DNA from: Avena insularis
Lineage: Eukaryota; Streptophyta; Magnoliopsida; Poales; Poaceae
Direction: 5' to 3'
Length of the DNA stretch: 64,000 nucleotides
Assembly: GCA_023614405.1 (NCBI GenBank)
Contig: CM042694.1
Coordinates: 358,560,975 to 358,624,974 of the forward strand
The notes below the pieces were generated by a model that worked only from the letters and a program-made list of their open reading frames with translations, ran no database searches and was not told where the DNA came from. Shown here one piece after another: positions 32,101 to 43,766 of the stretch (within the stretch, counting starts at the first letter, position 1; the number at the start of each line of letters is the position of its first letter). The position numbers and the translations under genes were made by a program.

Positions 32101-35100
32101 AAAGGCAGTTATGTAAAGTTTTTCTCCTTTTCACCAGATTAATTCTACAGAAGCTATTTTGCTGGTTTCAAAGGCATGTGATAGGAATTTAAAATACCTT
32201 TCTGTAGCAATTGTATTCACTCTTTTTGGAGTTGCCAAACTCCTGGAGTGATTTATTTAGTGAAAATACCCAATACAGAAGTATTTAAATCACTAAAATT
32301 CAACCAGAGCTCAGTAAATTCTGAGCTGATAGGATTTGATAGATATTGACCCTAGTAGGCACTGGGACTTGGAATCAGGTCAATACCACACTTGGTTTTA
32401 CCTGGGGCAATTATCTAGGGCAAATAATTGTTGTTTTTGTTATTTTTGTTAAGGGCAAAATACAGATCACCTTGGAATAAGACTTGTGCTGGATGATAGG
32501 TATGTCAAATACTTCTCAGTAGAGCCTTGGTTCATCTCAAATAGAGATGTGAAACTCTCTGAGCAAATTAATTGGTGTAAAGTATACTTAGCAGCAGAAT
32601 AAATACCAGAAATTAATGGAAATTATTTTGGTCTTGGCGTTGCCTCTGCATGTTTGAGAAAACATCAGGGAACTACCAGAAATTTGGATCCAGGCATTTG
32701 GATTTCATTTTCAAAAGGAATTAATCCTACTGGCATAACTCTGGATCTGAAATTAAAAGAAAAGAAATAAACATTTGGGCCAGATCTAGGGAGTCACGAT
32801 AGAGGTAGGTAGGCGGCCAAGTGGCAAGGGGAGAGAGGAGCTGGAGTGGTTTGAATCTGACAGGCGGGGCCTGGCGGTCAGCGGTGGAGGGCGCCAAGCA
32901 GATCCCAGTCCGTTTAAGCGCGATGGACTACCACGCCATCGCCGCCATGACAGCACCGGGGACAGAACCCTAGGGAGCGGCGGAGCTCGGCCGGGAGGCT
33001 CACCTGGGGCTCGAGGGAGGTCGTGGAGGCGGCAGGGCGACGCGGTGGTCGACGACGAGCCAAACAAGGGGAAGCACGGGGTGGTCTGACGCCGGGAGGT
33101 AGCTTGCGCGTTGGAGGCCGAGAGTAGACTCGTCGGAGATCGACGGCGACGGCGGAGGAGCTGGTCCTAGGCAAAAACAAGACCAGGGTTAGGTAGAGGA
33201 AGAGGAGGGGATCACGTGAGCCGACATGCAGAGGGAATGGAGCAGAGGGAAGAGAGCCTTGGTCGATTCGGTGAGGAGGCCGAGAGCTCCTCTTCTTCTT
33301 CCTCTCGTCAGCAAAGGGCAGGGAGTGGGAGTGGAGCTAGGGGAGGGGGAGTGGGGGTGTGAGGGGGCAAATGAGGGACAGAGAGCATGCTGGGGAGGGA
33401 TGCTGGCCTTTATACCAAGAGAGAGGAGTAGATGTAGTAGATTACCAAATTGGACATGGTTGAGAGGGAGGGCTGGCCAAGGATTGGTCTAGGGGTCGGT
33501 GGGGAGGGGTAGTAGAGGTATTTGGTCGTGCTAGACCAGAGAGGGAGGGGGTGGCATCAGTGGTAATTAAATGAAGTGGATCTCTGTAAGATTTTGGGGT
33601 TATCTCTCTCTCTCTTACTACTACTACAAGGGCAAAATGGGAAATTGTTGGGGTGGAGCTGCAGTGTTGGTCGACCAGTGGTGTGTCCTGGTGCTAATGA
33701 TAAGCATTGACCAAGATTGGATGAATTTTGGAAGTGGTTAGGCTAGTGGTTTGCTTAATTGCCAAAATTGATCCAATGGATGGTTGTGAAGGAAGTCCAA
33801 AGTTTTGCATTGGACCAAAGGAGGAAATGGTACTGGTGAGTGGATGAGGTAAAGGTAGACTCCTAGGATTTATTTGAGATTTTTCAGAGGAGTTTTAGTC
33901 CTCCTAAATCCAATTACTCAAAAAGGACAGAAGTGGTTTCTAGAGGATCATTTGATAAATTTCATTGGACAAGGGTGGATCTTGTTGGAGAGTGTCCCAA
34001 ATGTGAATACACACTTAGGGGAATTTTCCCATGATTTATTGAGGCATAATAGTATTTAAAACAATTATTATAACAATTCACCCATTTAAGAAAATGGGCA
34101 AAAAGAAATAATAAAGCTTCTCAGAAATATTTATTTCTGAGGTGGAAAGATGGGGTATGATATATGGAACTCACATGAGTCAAAAGTTGGAGAGGTGCTT
34201 TGGCAAAAACCAAACTTTCCTTTATGGAGGGAGTTTTGGAGATTTTGACTATTAAAAGAATTAAATAGTTTTGGGGCCCTAGTAATTATGGATAAGATTT
34301 TATAAATCTTGATGATCCATATACATGAGATAGATAAGGTGTAGCAAGAAGTTGCAACCTTGTGGAATGAATTTCCAACTTGAAAGGGATGGAAAACAAA
34401 GAGTTGATGATCTAGGGTGATGTTAATTTCATACCACCAAAACATGCTTGCATCTTGGAGCTTAGAGCTCACCTTGGTGCAAGGGATAGATGGATAGGTA
34501 GACCAGGTTATATAGATAATCATGGCAGGAGGAGTTTGAATTAATAGCATTTGAGGTGATCTAGAAGTGATGGCAAAATTTGTTGAAATTAAGGCTGCCA
34601 TGCAATAGGAGTCATGATGCCTTATAAACCATGTGGGTTTAATCAGCACAGAGATCCACTTGGAGCAAGTGAAGTATGTTTTGATAGACATCAATGAGTA
34701 GATCATAACCATGCAGAGAGTTGGTCCATAGGAGGTTGTATGAGGGTGTGAGCTTCTACCAAAGTACGCATGATGACTAGTTTGCAGGAAATGTTATTTT
34801 CTTGTTTGCAAATCCATCATGGACAAGTGGGTTGGAGGAGGATCTAACCAGAGGCAAGTGTGGGCCTTGGTAGTCCTTAGGATGGTTAACAGGATGGTTC
34901 AAGTGCATTTCCAAAAATGCACATGGTTTGTGAAAAGGAGGCATTCAAAAAGGTGATGTTCAAACTGTTTCCAGACTTAGTCAAATTGGCAGTTTTGAGG
35001 ATTTTGACTAGAGTATGAGAGGGAATGATCTTGGAGGAGTTGCAACGTATCATAGCATTAGCAAGTGGATGATATTGAAGTGTAGATTGAGTAGAAGAGA

Positions 35101-35907
35101 TCCATGCTTGGTATTGGTCTTCAAGGACTTGGAAACATCTAGAATGGAGATCCTCAGAATTGATCTGGTTAAGGGTTTTAGATGGTCACCTAGGGGCTAG
35201 GGATCATAACTAGGTTTGCATTCCTGCTTAGGGATTGATGATTTGGAAACATCTTGATCCTAGTGATGATCTCCTAGAGTAGCTCATACTACTTCCTAAG
35301 CAAACAAGTCAATCAGTAGATCAAAAGAACTCATCAGACAGCAGATCAAGGCAACTCATCTTAGAAACTATTCAACTACTACTAGGGTTACCATCAAGCT
35401 TAGCTAGAGGTAAGTTTGGGGCATTTTGAAGAGGTTGAGTTTTGAATAAGATGAGAGTCCTTGGTATCTCTACCAAGAGTAGGATTCAAGTGCTTTGAAA
35501 GGAGGTTTTGGTAAAACTAGAGATATGATTAATTTGAGTGTTCTGTCTTGAAAACATAAGGAGATTGTATTATATATCTCTCCATAATTTTGTTAATAGA
35601 AGCTACCAAAAATAGTTTTGGTTACATAAGCATCTTGCCTCATGTTTTGAAATGCCAGAACATTTGAGAATATGTAAAATGAGCCAGGATAGTTTTGGTA
35701 AATAGCTTTTGTCAACTGAGGTTGAGGTAAGGAGTATCATAAGATACACTCTCTTAGGCACAAGCACAAACAAACAACAAGCAAGCACTGCACCAAAGCA
35801 CATGAAAAAGTTTTTGTTCCCCCTGATTTTTGCATTCTGGACAACTAATCAGGGTTGCTGAAATGGGGATGTTACAATCATCATACTCTATGAATGCGTC
35901 CTCGTTA
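29151..35907 (-). mobile_element. LTR-3: solo LTR of an RLG-F relative, in RLG-B protease
   Basis: On the minus strand it starts TAACGAGGAC at 35907 and ends GGGCCACCCCATATCA at 29151, the latter identical to the LTR end of RLG-F (57855-57869). The perfect 5-bp TSD is caaga (29146-29150 and 35908-35912). Net length without LTR-4 is about 806 bp. The minus frame at about 29916-29734 still resembles the RLG-F LTR-encoded tail (FILPKS shared). A TATA-like CATATATACTT lies on the minus strand near 29508. No internal region remains, so it is a solo LTR. Confidence 0.88.
29931..35876 (-). mobile_element. LTR-4: very long solo LTR nested in LTR-3
   Basis: 5946 bp with a perfect TSD atcat (29926-29930 and 35877-35881). 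Minus-strand start TGTAACATCCCCATTTC; the other end reads GGAGCCCACA. Shares with LTR-1 the start, a GC-rich block (32790-33490) and the AGCCAGGGACAAAGCC-GAGTACTT-ACTCGCAAACC block (30215-30262). No primer site, gag or pol found. ORFs here (such as 34131-34712) have no family features. A run of 12 G is at 31702-31713. The length is unusual for an LTR; a hidden further insertion is possible. Confidence 0.75.
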
Positions 35908-35912
35908 CAAGA

Positions 35913-37100
35913 TCCCCGAGCTTAGCAGGTAGCTTCTCTCCAAAGCTTGTCATCACTGCTACAGTCTTTGTTACCTTTTTCTTTCTGTTAAGAATATCTC
36001 GCATGAACTTTTCATAAGTAGGAACTTGAATTGCATCAGCTAGACGAAGTTCTAAACAAAGATTACTCAAGGCCTCGACAAAGAGTCATAAACAGTCTTG
36101 TCTGGTTCATATTAAACACGGTTAGGATACGCGATTTTCTTTTTAGTTGGTTTTACCTTTTCCTTTACCTTGGCCGCGAGCTCATCATACTTTTTATTCT
36201 TCTTCTTTGTTGTAGGATTTTGCTTCTCAATTTGTTTCTCATTTGATGTGATAACTTGCTCTTCATGTTCTTGTCTAAGTCCAGCTTCTTCTCTTGGATC
36301 AATCGTTTCAACATTAGAGACGTATTGTTTATCCTTGCAACTTGCCTCTTCCTCTTCTTCATTTTCATTTGAAGCAACTTTTTTCTTTCTTTGGGCTTCA
36401 AGATCACTATCATCTTGTGGGTCCACAAGGTCCTCTTCTTCTTGACTCATTTCTTGAGTCTCTCTTGCTTTCTAGGCCTATTCTCGGTACCAAGGTGGCC
36501 CTTGAGGTTCCTGTGTTTTTGTACCACGTCTAGTTACAATATTAATAGAAACAGTATTGTCATCATAATTACTTTGACTTAAAATCAAAGATTGAGTTTC
36601 AGCTATCTGATCACATCGGGTTTTAACCATACTAATATATTTATCAAGGTGTTTAGTGGCATGTCCTATATCATCGAAAACCATGGTTAATTCTTCTATA
36701 TTTTTCTTTTGGACCATTAAGCGCTTATAATATTTATCACGGAACTAACATTGTTGATGTCTAAAATTTTGCAATATAATATTCATTTCATCCTCTAGAA
36801 CAAAAGTTTGGAGAACATACACTTTATTTTCTTTAACAAGCTCTGTCGGTATTACTTTTTCTTCCATGGATCTTTTAACTTCAGGCATAAGTTATGGAGG
36901 TATATCAAATATACCTTCCCATGGGTTAGTATCCTCAACAAGTTTATATTGTTCATTGTTGAAGGATCTTACCACAAAAAGATTTATGCACTCGGGTAAT
37001 GTCAGATTACCAATAGCTCCACCAGTTAAATCAATCATATGTTTCGAATAATCAGTGATACCATTAGAAGTATTGGATTATTAAATGCTCTTTAAAACCA
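35913..37100 (-). pseudogene. RLG-B gag fragment
   Basis: The minus strand carries a long interrupted frame: KHMIDLTGGAIGNLTLPEC, then a stretch with QKKNIEELTMVFDDIGHATKHLDKYISMV (likely helical), then a strongly charged Glu/Lys-rich part (36430-36130) and finally DAIQVPTYEKFMRDILNRKK with EKLPAKLGD, which is the gag C-terminus preceding protease in Athila-type elements. Several stops and a frameshift are present. LGD at 35913 is continued by LGIPTISC at 29145, proving contiguity. The N-terminal gag and 5' LTR are lost at the Copia-2 boundary. Confidence 0.68.
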
Positions 37101-37280
37101 TGATTTGGGACTTTCATGACTGAAAGGACATTTATTGTCCTAATCTATTTTGGTGTTCGTTAACAACATAAGGAACATTTTACCGTGTGTTAATATCTAC
37201 AGGTCAATCTATTGAAAAGGGAAAAAGTCAGATTGTTGTGGGAAATTCCATGGCCAAATCTATGCTTACCTGAAGATTCT

Positions 37281-37602
37281 AGACCAGAGTCTCCGGTGTG
37301 GTCCGGAGTTTCCCCAAGAGTTCCCTGTGTGGGTGCTAGACTCGGCCGAGAGTTAATCTATGAGGGGGTGCGGAGACAGATCGGATATCGGCCAGAGTCT
37401 CCGGTGTGATTTCACAGACCAGAGTTTCCGGCGTGGAAACAACGGAGTCTCCGATGTCTCTGGTTTGGAGTTTCGGCCAGAGTCTCCGGTGTGAATGACA
37501 TGACCCTGCCCAAGACAGTCAGAGAGCCAGTCCGGAGATGGGCCGGAGTCTCTGGTCTAGACCAGAGTCTCTGGCCTGCCAGTCTAGAGTCTCCAGTGTG
37601 AA
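37281..37602 (+). repeat. Array of CGGAGTCTCCGG-like motifs in Copia-2 U3
   Basis: About ten variants of (C)CGGAGTYTCCGGTGTG or CCAGAGTCTCCGGTGTG spaced 20-60 bp, ending about 40 bp before the TATA box. The position suggests a promoter-proximal regulatory array. Confidence 0.7.
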
Positions 37603-37642
37603 CTATCTCCAACGGTTTGAAAATGGTTCATAGAGTGAGGCC

Positions 37643-37650
37643 TATATATA
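37643..37650 (+). promoter_or_regulatory. TATA box of Copia-2 LTR
   Basis: TATATATA in CCTATATATAGGGGACC, about 730 bp before the LTR end and just after the motif array. Confidence 0.6.
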
Positions 37651-38382
37651 GGGGACCTCATCCCCTTCCTCTAGCTGCTCATTCCAAAAAAAAGAGCACA
37701 CCATTTGAACCATTAAAACTCCAAGATCTCTTCACCCAACCACCCAAAGTTGTTGATCTTTGGGGAATCGGAGGAGGAGGCATTGATCTACAGCTTCACC
37801 AAGAGATATCTTCATTTCCCCCTAATCACTTGAGGTCCCCTTGCTTTAGGGTTTCATTGGAAACCCTAAGCCTTGTTTTGGTTGATTTGATTCTTACAAG
37901 CTTGTCTTTGATTGTGTGACAGCTTGCTTGGATTCGGGAGCCCCCAATTAAGTTGTGGGTGTGTGCCTCGAACTTGTTGTAAGGGTGTCGGCTACCACCT
38001 TGAAGGTTGCCGATACAGTGGAAGCATGAATCGATCCCCTTAGGGTGAGGTTCACCGGAGAACAAGGGAGGCCTCTCGTGGCGTTGGTGGTTTGGTACCA
38101 CCCCCTCTCCAAATGTAGATGTACTTCCCCTCAAAAGGAAGGAACTGCAGGAAATAATCCTTGTGTCCCCGTGTGCTTCACTTCGGTTACTTCTATCCTT
38201 TACTGCACCTTACTTTATCTAGTTCTTGCTTAGTTAGGTTTGCTAGTGTGACATATAGGTGAATTCACCATAGTTGCATATCTAGAGAATTTACCTTTGT
38301 GTCAAACCCTAATTTGAAAAAGAAGTAAAATTTGAAATAATACCTATTCACCCCCTCTAGGTGACCATACAATCCTTTCAAT

Positions 38383-38394
38383 TGGTATCAGAGC
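38383..38394 (+). other. Primer binding site of Copia-2 (tRNA-iMet)
   Basis: TGGTATCAGAGC two bases after the LTR end. Confidence 0.93.
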
Positions 38395-38431
38395 TTCGGC
38401 TCTTTATTCAGGCTTAACCTCCTAAGAGAAA

Positions 38432-40944
38432 ATGGTCAACCCAGAGGATGGTGGAGAGGGTGAGGCTAGTACTTTGGTGACCATGGTAGATCTAAAGAAA
38501 TTGGAAACAAGCTTGAGCTCTACCTTGTGCAATGAAATCCAACAGTTGCGTCAACTAGTTGAGCAACTTGTTAAAGAAAAGTTAGCATCACCACCTCCCT
38601 CTCTTGAGGAAACACCTCCTAACCCTAAGGATAATGCTCCGGCTATGCCAACGGGTGTGGAAGTGGGGGATGAACATAATTCCACTAACTCTTCCACCAA
38701 AAAGGGTGATGGGAAGGAAGGGTACCACGCGGTTTCTAGATGGTACTCTCCCGACCCGCCTATCCCTCATCCCCATATAAATAATAAAGGTGACCCACCT
38801 AAGCTAGATGCACATACCTTTTATCAATGGTAAGTGTTAATGAAATCTCATGTGCGCAGCTCTTGCATTGACTTGTGGAACATCATTGAAGATGGACTCA
38901 AGATTGAGGATCCAACCAACTTGACGAGAAGAGAAGTGGTCAATAGTCAACTCAATGCCACCGCTTTGCACATGATTCAACTTGGAGTGGGACCAAAGGA
39001 CTTCCCACACATTGAGCACTACAATACCGCCAAGGAAGCTTGGGATGCTCTCATTGACTTGTTTGTTGGAAATGAGAGCATGAGAATAAATAGGTATGAT
39101 GCCTTAAGCAATGAAGCTGAAGGTTTCTTTATGAAGGATGGTGAGGATCATGAAGACATGTATCGAAGACTCAAATCCACAGCCACCTCCTTCAAAAATG
39201 TTGGTGCCTTTCACATTAATGATGCCTGGATCAAGAGGAAGTATGTGAGCGCGCGCATGCCCTTCGAGCCACTGACTTGAAGAGTCTCCAAGGTAGACAC
39301 AACTACCATCTCATGAACTCCAATGAAGTTATGCATGAGATGTCTGCCTTCAAGGTTGCTGCCAAGAATTCCAAAGATGCCCGTGCTCGCGCTATTGGAA
39401 TGAGTAGTGGTGTCAATCTTGCCTTAAAGGCCAAGGTTGTGGAGTATGATGAAGAAGAAGGAAGATATGATGCACTCCCTATGATTCACCCCGAAGATGT
39501 CAAGGTTGCTTATGGTGAATACATGGCTTTCTATGCCAGAAATTTCTGGAAAGATCCCGCAAAGGCCAAGATGGAGATGCAACGAATAAGCAACCCAAGT
39601 GGTAGAAAAGAAAATGCTTCAAGATTGAGAACTTTCTTCAACTGTGGAGACCGCTATCATTTTGTTGCCGGATGCCCTTATGAGAAGAGAGAAGACAATG
39701 GTGGTGTCCTCATATTGAAGAAAAATTCAAAGGCCCCCTTCATGAAGCCTTTCTACAAGAAGAATGCCACCAATAAGAAGTCTGGTGACATTGCATTGAT
39801 AGCACATGAAGAGTTCTCCTCTGATGATGAGGAGGAAGAATAAGAAGAAGCAGCGAATGGGGTGGATGCCATTGCCACTACCTCTACATCTACCTTATCC
39901 CTCTTCGGTTCCCCAAATGAGAACACCTCCAACAAGAACGTCACTTGCCTTATGGCAAGAGCATCAGAGGTATCACCATCTCCTCTCTCCACCTCTAGTA
40001 CCAATGATGATTTGAATGATGATATAACTCTTGAGGTGAAGGAAGAATTAGTTGCTTTCGATGCTTACATGTCTAACTTTCAAGGCGAGCATAATAAGCA
40101 TTTTGTAAATCTCTTGAACCAACTTGCTCACACACAAGAGCTCCTAGATGAGAGATGTAAGCTTGGGAGAGAGCATCTACTTGAGATGGATGCTCTAACT
40201 AATGCACTTGAAGAAGAACAAGAGACTATGATGTCTCTTGAAGAAAAACTTGAAGGCCTTGATGAGGCAAATGATCGAATTATTGCTAAACTCATTAAAG
40301 AACGTGATCATGCCATTGCTAAATACAAAAAGGCTAAAAAGGACAAGATTGAGTTTGGTGTTGTTCATGACAAACTTGCCGAGGATTACGAGAAGCTTAA
40401 CAAGGCCCACAAGGCATTGGAAAGTGATCTCATGACCCTCACAAAGTCAAGTGAACAACTTCAAACTCAATTAACTAATGTTGCTTCACCTAGCATTTCC
40501 ACCCCCCTTAGTAGTACAAATATCCTTGAAGAAAATGCTAGGTTGAAGGGGGAGCTTGCAAAGGCAACCTTCCCCAAAGGTAACAAGTCTCTTGATGACC
40601 TTTTAAGTAAACAAAGGACAAATAATGAGAAAAGAGATCTTGGCTATGTTTCCAAAGCCAAGAAGAAAAAGAACAACAAGAAGAAGAAGGCCAAGCCTAC
40701 TCAACCAAAAGATAAGACCTTTATGGGTAATAATACCCAAAGTGGCAAAACTATGTCACATGATGACTTTGCGGGAAGTGGTAACCCTCGCCATCTTTTA
40801 ATGCGTAATTATTTTGGTGATGTTTATGCATTTTATGTTGGTCCATTTGATGGTTATATTCCTTGGTCAATTTGGGTTCTTAAGACCCTTGTCACTAACA
40901 AAAGAGGACCGATTGAAAAATGGGTACCTAAAAATCTAGCTTGA
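38432..40944 (+). pseudogene. Copia-2 gag (long, with coiled coil)
   Basis: ATG at 38432. The reading runs through 38831 (stop), continues in the same frame to 39278, then in another frame from 39277 to 39841, then 39862-40944. Domains in order: a coiled stretch with IQQLRQLVEQLVKEK; the gag core (AWDALIDLFVGNESMRINRYDAL); a zinc knuckle NCGDRYHFVAGC; acidic tail SSDDEEEE; and a long Glu/Lys-rich coiled coil (about residues 70-230 of the last ORF). The knuckle has lost its first cysteine (Phe in FFNCGD), so it is probably non-functional. Length about 830 codons, as expected for SIRE/Maximus gag, much more than ordinary Copia. Confidence 0.85.
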
Positions 40945-42533
40945 TCCTTAGTAGAACTATGCTTCCGGAGGGTCAAAATGGGTGTTTGATAGTGGTTGTA
41001 CAAGTCATATGACCGGAAGCAAAGCAAATATGACAGAGATAAGGGCAAATAAAGATCATATAACCGTCACATATGCCGACAAGTCAAAATCTCATGTAAT
41101 GGGTCTTGGTAAAGTAGTGGTTGCACACGATGTTACACTCGTGGACATCATGCTTGTTGAGACCCTTGGCTATAATTTACTTTAAGTCCGTGCCCTAGGA
41201 AAGATGGGTTTCACCGTCTTTATTGATAATTATGTTGTGGTCCTCTTGTGGATCAAGTCTCTAAAGGTCGCCTTCATTGGGTATGTCGAAAATGACTTGT
41301 ATGTGGTGGACTTTTCTAGGAAAACCACTACAAGTGCGATGTGCTTATTCGAGAAGGCCGATGTGGGTTGGTTATGGCATCGCCGACTAGCCCATGTCAA
41401 TATGAGAACTTTGCAAAGCCTCCACAAGGGTGGCCACATTGTGGGACTAAAGGACAATGTTTTCTTTGCCAAAGATCGTGTTTGTAGGGCTTGTGTTGAA
41501 GGAAAGATGCATGATTCTAGCCACAAGCCAAATAATATTATAAAGTTAAAAAGGGATCTTGGATCTCCTTCATGTGGATCTCTTTGGTCCTCCATCTCAT
41601 GCTAGCCTTGGTGGGAAGAAATATTTCTTGGTGATTATTGATGACTAAAGATATTCATGGGTTTATTTCTTCAAATTAAAGAGTGAGACCCAACAGTATT
41701 TCATTGACTTCGTCAATATGGTTCAACATCAATACAATTTGCCCATGCTAACAATAAGAAGTGACAATGGCACCAAGTTCAAGAACTACACTCTAAATGG
41801 TTTTCTTAGTGATGACGGGATAAAACATCAATATTCCACTCCATATACCCCTCAACAAAATGGTGTAGCTGAGAGGAAGAACATGACTTTAATGGATATG
41901 GCGAGGTCCATGTTGGCTGAGTTTAAGTCTCCATACAATTTTTGGGCGGAGGCAATCTCCATCGCATTCCATGCACCAAACCTTCTCTACCTCTGCAAAG
42001 AATTGATCAAGACGCCATATGAAATATGTACCGGTAATAAGCCCAACATTTCATACTTCCGGGTGTTTGGTTGTCAGTGTTTCTATCTCATAAAAAGGTG
42101 TTCGTTTGTCCAAATTTGATTCCAAAGCTTTAGAGGGTATTTTTGTTGGCTATGGTCTCGATTCCCACACTTATATAATCTTTGATAAACTCTCTAGAAT
42201 TGCCATAGAATCTTGTAGTGTGTTTTTCGAAGAATATGATGGCCCCCAAGCGGGGCATGTTGATATTTGTGATGTAGATGATGAAATACCTCAAGATGCC
42301 ATAAGAAGAATGGGTGCGGGATTCATTCGCCCCGTTGAGGAACCCCTTGTGGAAGATCAAGAAGAACTATGCTCTACTCATATGGAGCCCTCATCTTCAC
42401 AACTTCCGCAAGCTCCCACTATTGAGGGCAATGATGACCCAAGCCAAAGACACGCTGAGAACCCTCTCCATGATGATCAGGCTGAATTGTCCACTCTCTC
42501 CACTGACGGGACTATCCAGCCCAGCGTAGTCCG
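40945..42533 (+). pseudogene. Copia-2 protease and integrase
   Basis: Protease motif WVFDSGCTSHMTG near 40980. Integrase zinc part WLWHRRLAHVNMR (about 41372) with CRACVEGK (about 41495); core with IRSDNGTKF (about 41755) and GVAERKNMTLMD (about 41862), giving the second D and the E of the DDE triad. The first catalytic D falls in HVDLFGP, reached only after a frameshift near 41560. Stops lie near 41184 and 41646, and there is a frameshift near 42105. The C-terminal part (EGIFVGYGLDSHTY) is followed by a Glu/Pro-rich linker that is cut by the RLG-D insertion at 42538. Confidence 0.85.
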
Positions 42534-42538
42534 TTGCT

Positions 42539-43749
42539 TGATACCTTCAATCTGGATTACGGATGTAGTATAGCTCTTTTTCCCTAGTAGACATAGGTTA
42601 TCGAATCCTCGGGAAGCAGAAAGCGTAGTGAAGTTACTTTAATAGACCTTCGGGAGTTTTAGAATTCTTTTTGTGTTTTACCAGACCAAGAGTTTGTTGT
42701 CTTTTATTATTGTTGAGGATGGAGAGAGAGGGCCTAGGGCTTTCGATTTCACCTATAGCTGTGCAAAACATCTGATGGGAATAAAAGATAATAATAAAGT
42801 ATGCATGTAATTGTTAGAGCAAGATAATTATATGTGGGCAGTGCATCCATAATTGCTATGCCTCTACAACCGCTTATAGCAATAACCTACTAGTCTCATC
42901 CATAGAAGAAAGAGAACTAATCGTATGCATAGTGATGTCACCGTTAATCCCAAGTAAATCCCTCGCATACAACCATACTACCCCTTCTGTCACTGGGGTT
43001 CCCAACCTGTAGATTAGTCATTACTCATACTCCCTATACCAGGCTAAATCCTCAGGGTCTTGGGTATCTAACAAGTCCTTGGATTGAGGCAAGATAGGAT
43101 ACAATAATCATCATGTCATACAAACTAATACATGATCCCATCTATGATACATAACATGCACAAAAGCTACATGGCTAGGCCGAAGCCCTTAGCCCAAAGA
43201 GAATTACTCACGCATAGAGATGAAATCAACAATCATAAACATTGCAATGGAAATCATGAGATTGATAGCAAATAGTCTAACAATGTCACCAATTGAAGAT
43301 GAGATCTACTATTACAAGTGGTGGAATATGGCTATGGTGGTAGAGAAGGGTTTGGAGATTAGATCTAAGTCTATTCCTCCGGTGGCTCTTCGGTGTTGTG
43401 GATGCAGGTTTCTCCCTTCATGAAAGTTGTTCTGTTTGACCTAGCAGTGTCGATGGCAACTATACGGCTGGAATTTTCTTCCCGACGTATAGTTGGTCGT
43501 TAAAGCTTCTGTCTTCACTTCACGACCCCTGGTTTCTTTGGGTTGTTGGAAATCTCGTATCTTTGACTTTAATGTTGTGATTCCCATCATCAAACGTCAT
43601 TATCCGCACAGGGAAAAATAGAAAGAAAGGATTACATACCCCTTTGATCATTAGGCATTAGTGGTAGGGTTTAGAGAGATATTTCATCAAAAATATGAAT
43701 AATATCCAGTTTAAATGTGGATGTAGATGGCTATATTTCACAGCCATCA
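42539..43749 (-). repeat. 3' LTR of RLG-D
   Basis: 1211 bp; on the minus strand starts TGATGGCTGTGAAATATAGC and ends GAAGGTATCA. Compared with the 5' LTR it lacks about 53 bp around 43413 that include the TATA box. Confidence 0.92.
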
Positions 43750-43766
43750 ACCTCCCCAAGTTTAAA
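43750..43766 (-). other. Polypurine tract of RLG-D
   Basis: Minus strand TTTAAACTTGGGGAGGT, directly adjoining the 3' LTR start TGATGG. Confidence 0.8.

Larger units (their letters stand above)
1731..37151 (-). mobile_element. RLG-B: non-autonomous Gypsy, split into three pieces
   Basis: Three minus-strand pieces (1731-2170, 25865-29150, 35908-37151) join into one element once the nested insertions are removed. In transcription order it holds a gag fragment (35913-37100), protease (28652-29145, directly contiguous with gag after removal of LTR-3), a noncoding spacer, and an accessory ORF (27757 to 25870, continuing 2165 to about 1740). No RT, RNase H or integrase is visible. The continuity is shown by TSDs aattc (around Copia-1) and caaga (around LTR-3), with the reading frame picking up on the other side of each insertion. 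Neither LTR can be assigned: the 3' end abuts RLG-A, and the 5' part is missing where Copia-2 begins. Confidence 0.75.
37152..38380 (+). repeat. 5' LTR of Copia-2
   Basis: The 3' boundary is firm (CCTTTCA, 2 nt before the primer site); the 5' boundary is approximate, taken at TGTTCGTTAAC. Contains an array of near-palindromic CCGGAGTCTCCGG-like motifs (37281-37602) just upstream of a TATA box at 37643. Confidence 0.6.

Noticed and set aside
34131..34712. 193-codon minus-strand ORF inside LTR-4
   Set aside because: No family motif, odd composition rich in Ile/Ser/Cys, lies in a solo LTR with no coding context; most likely chance.
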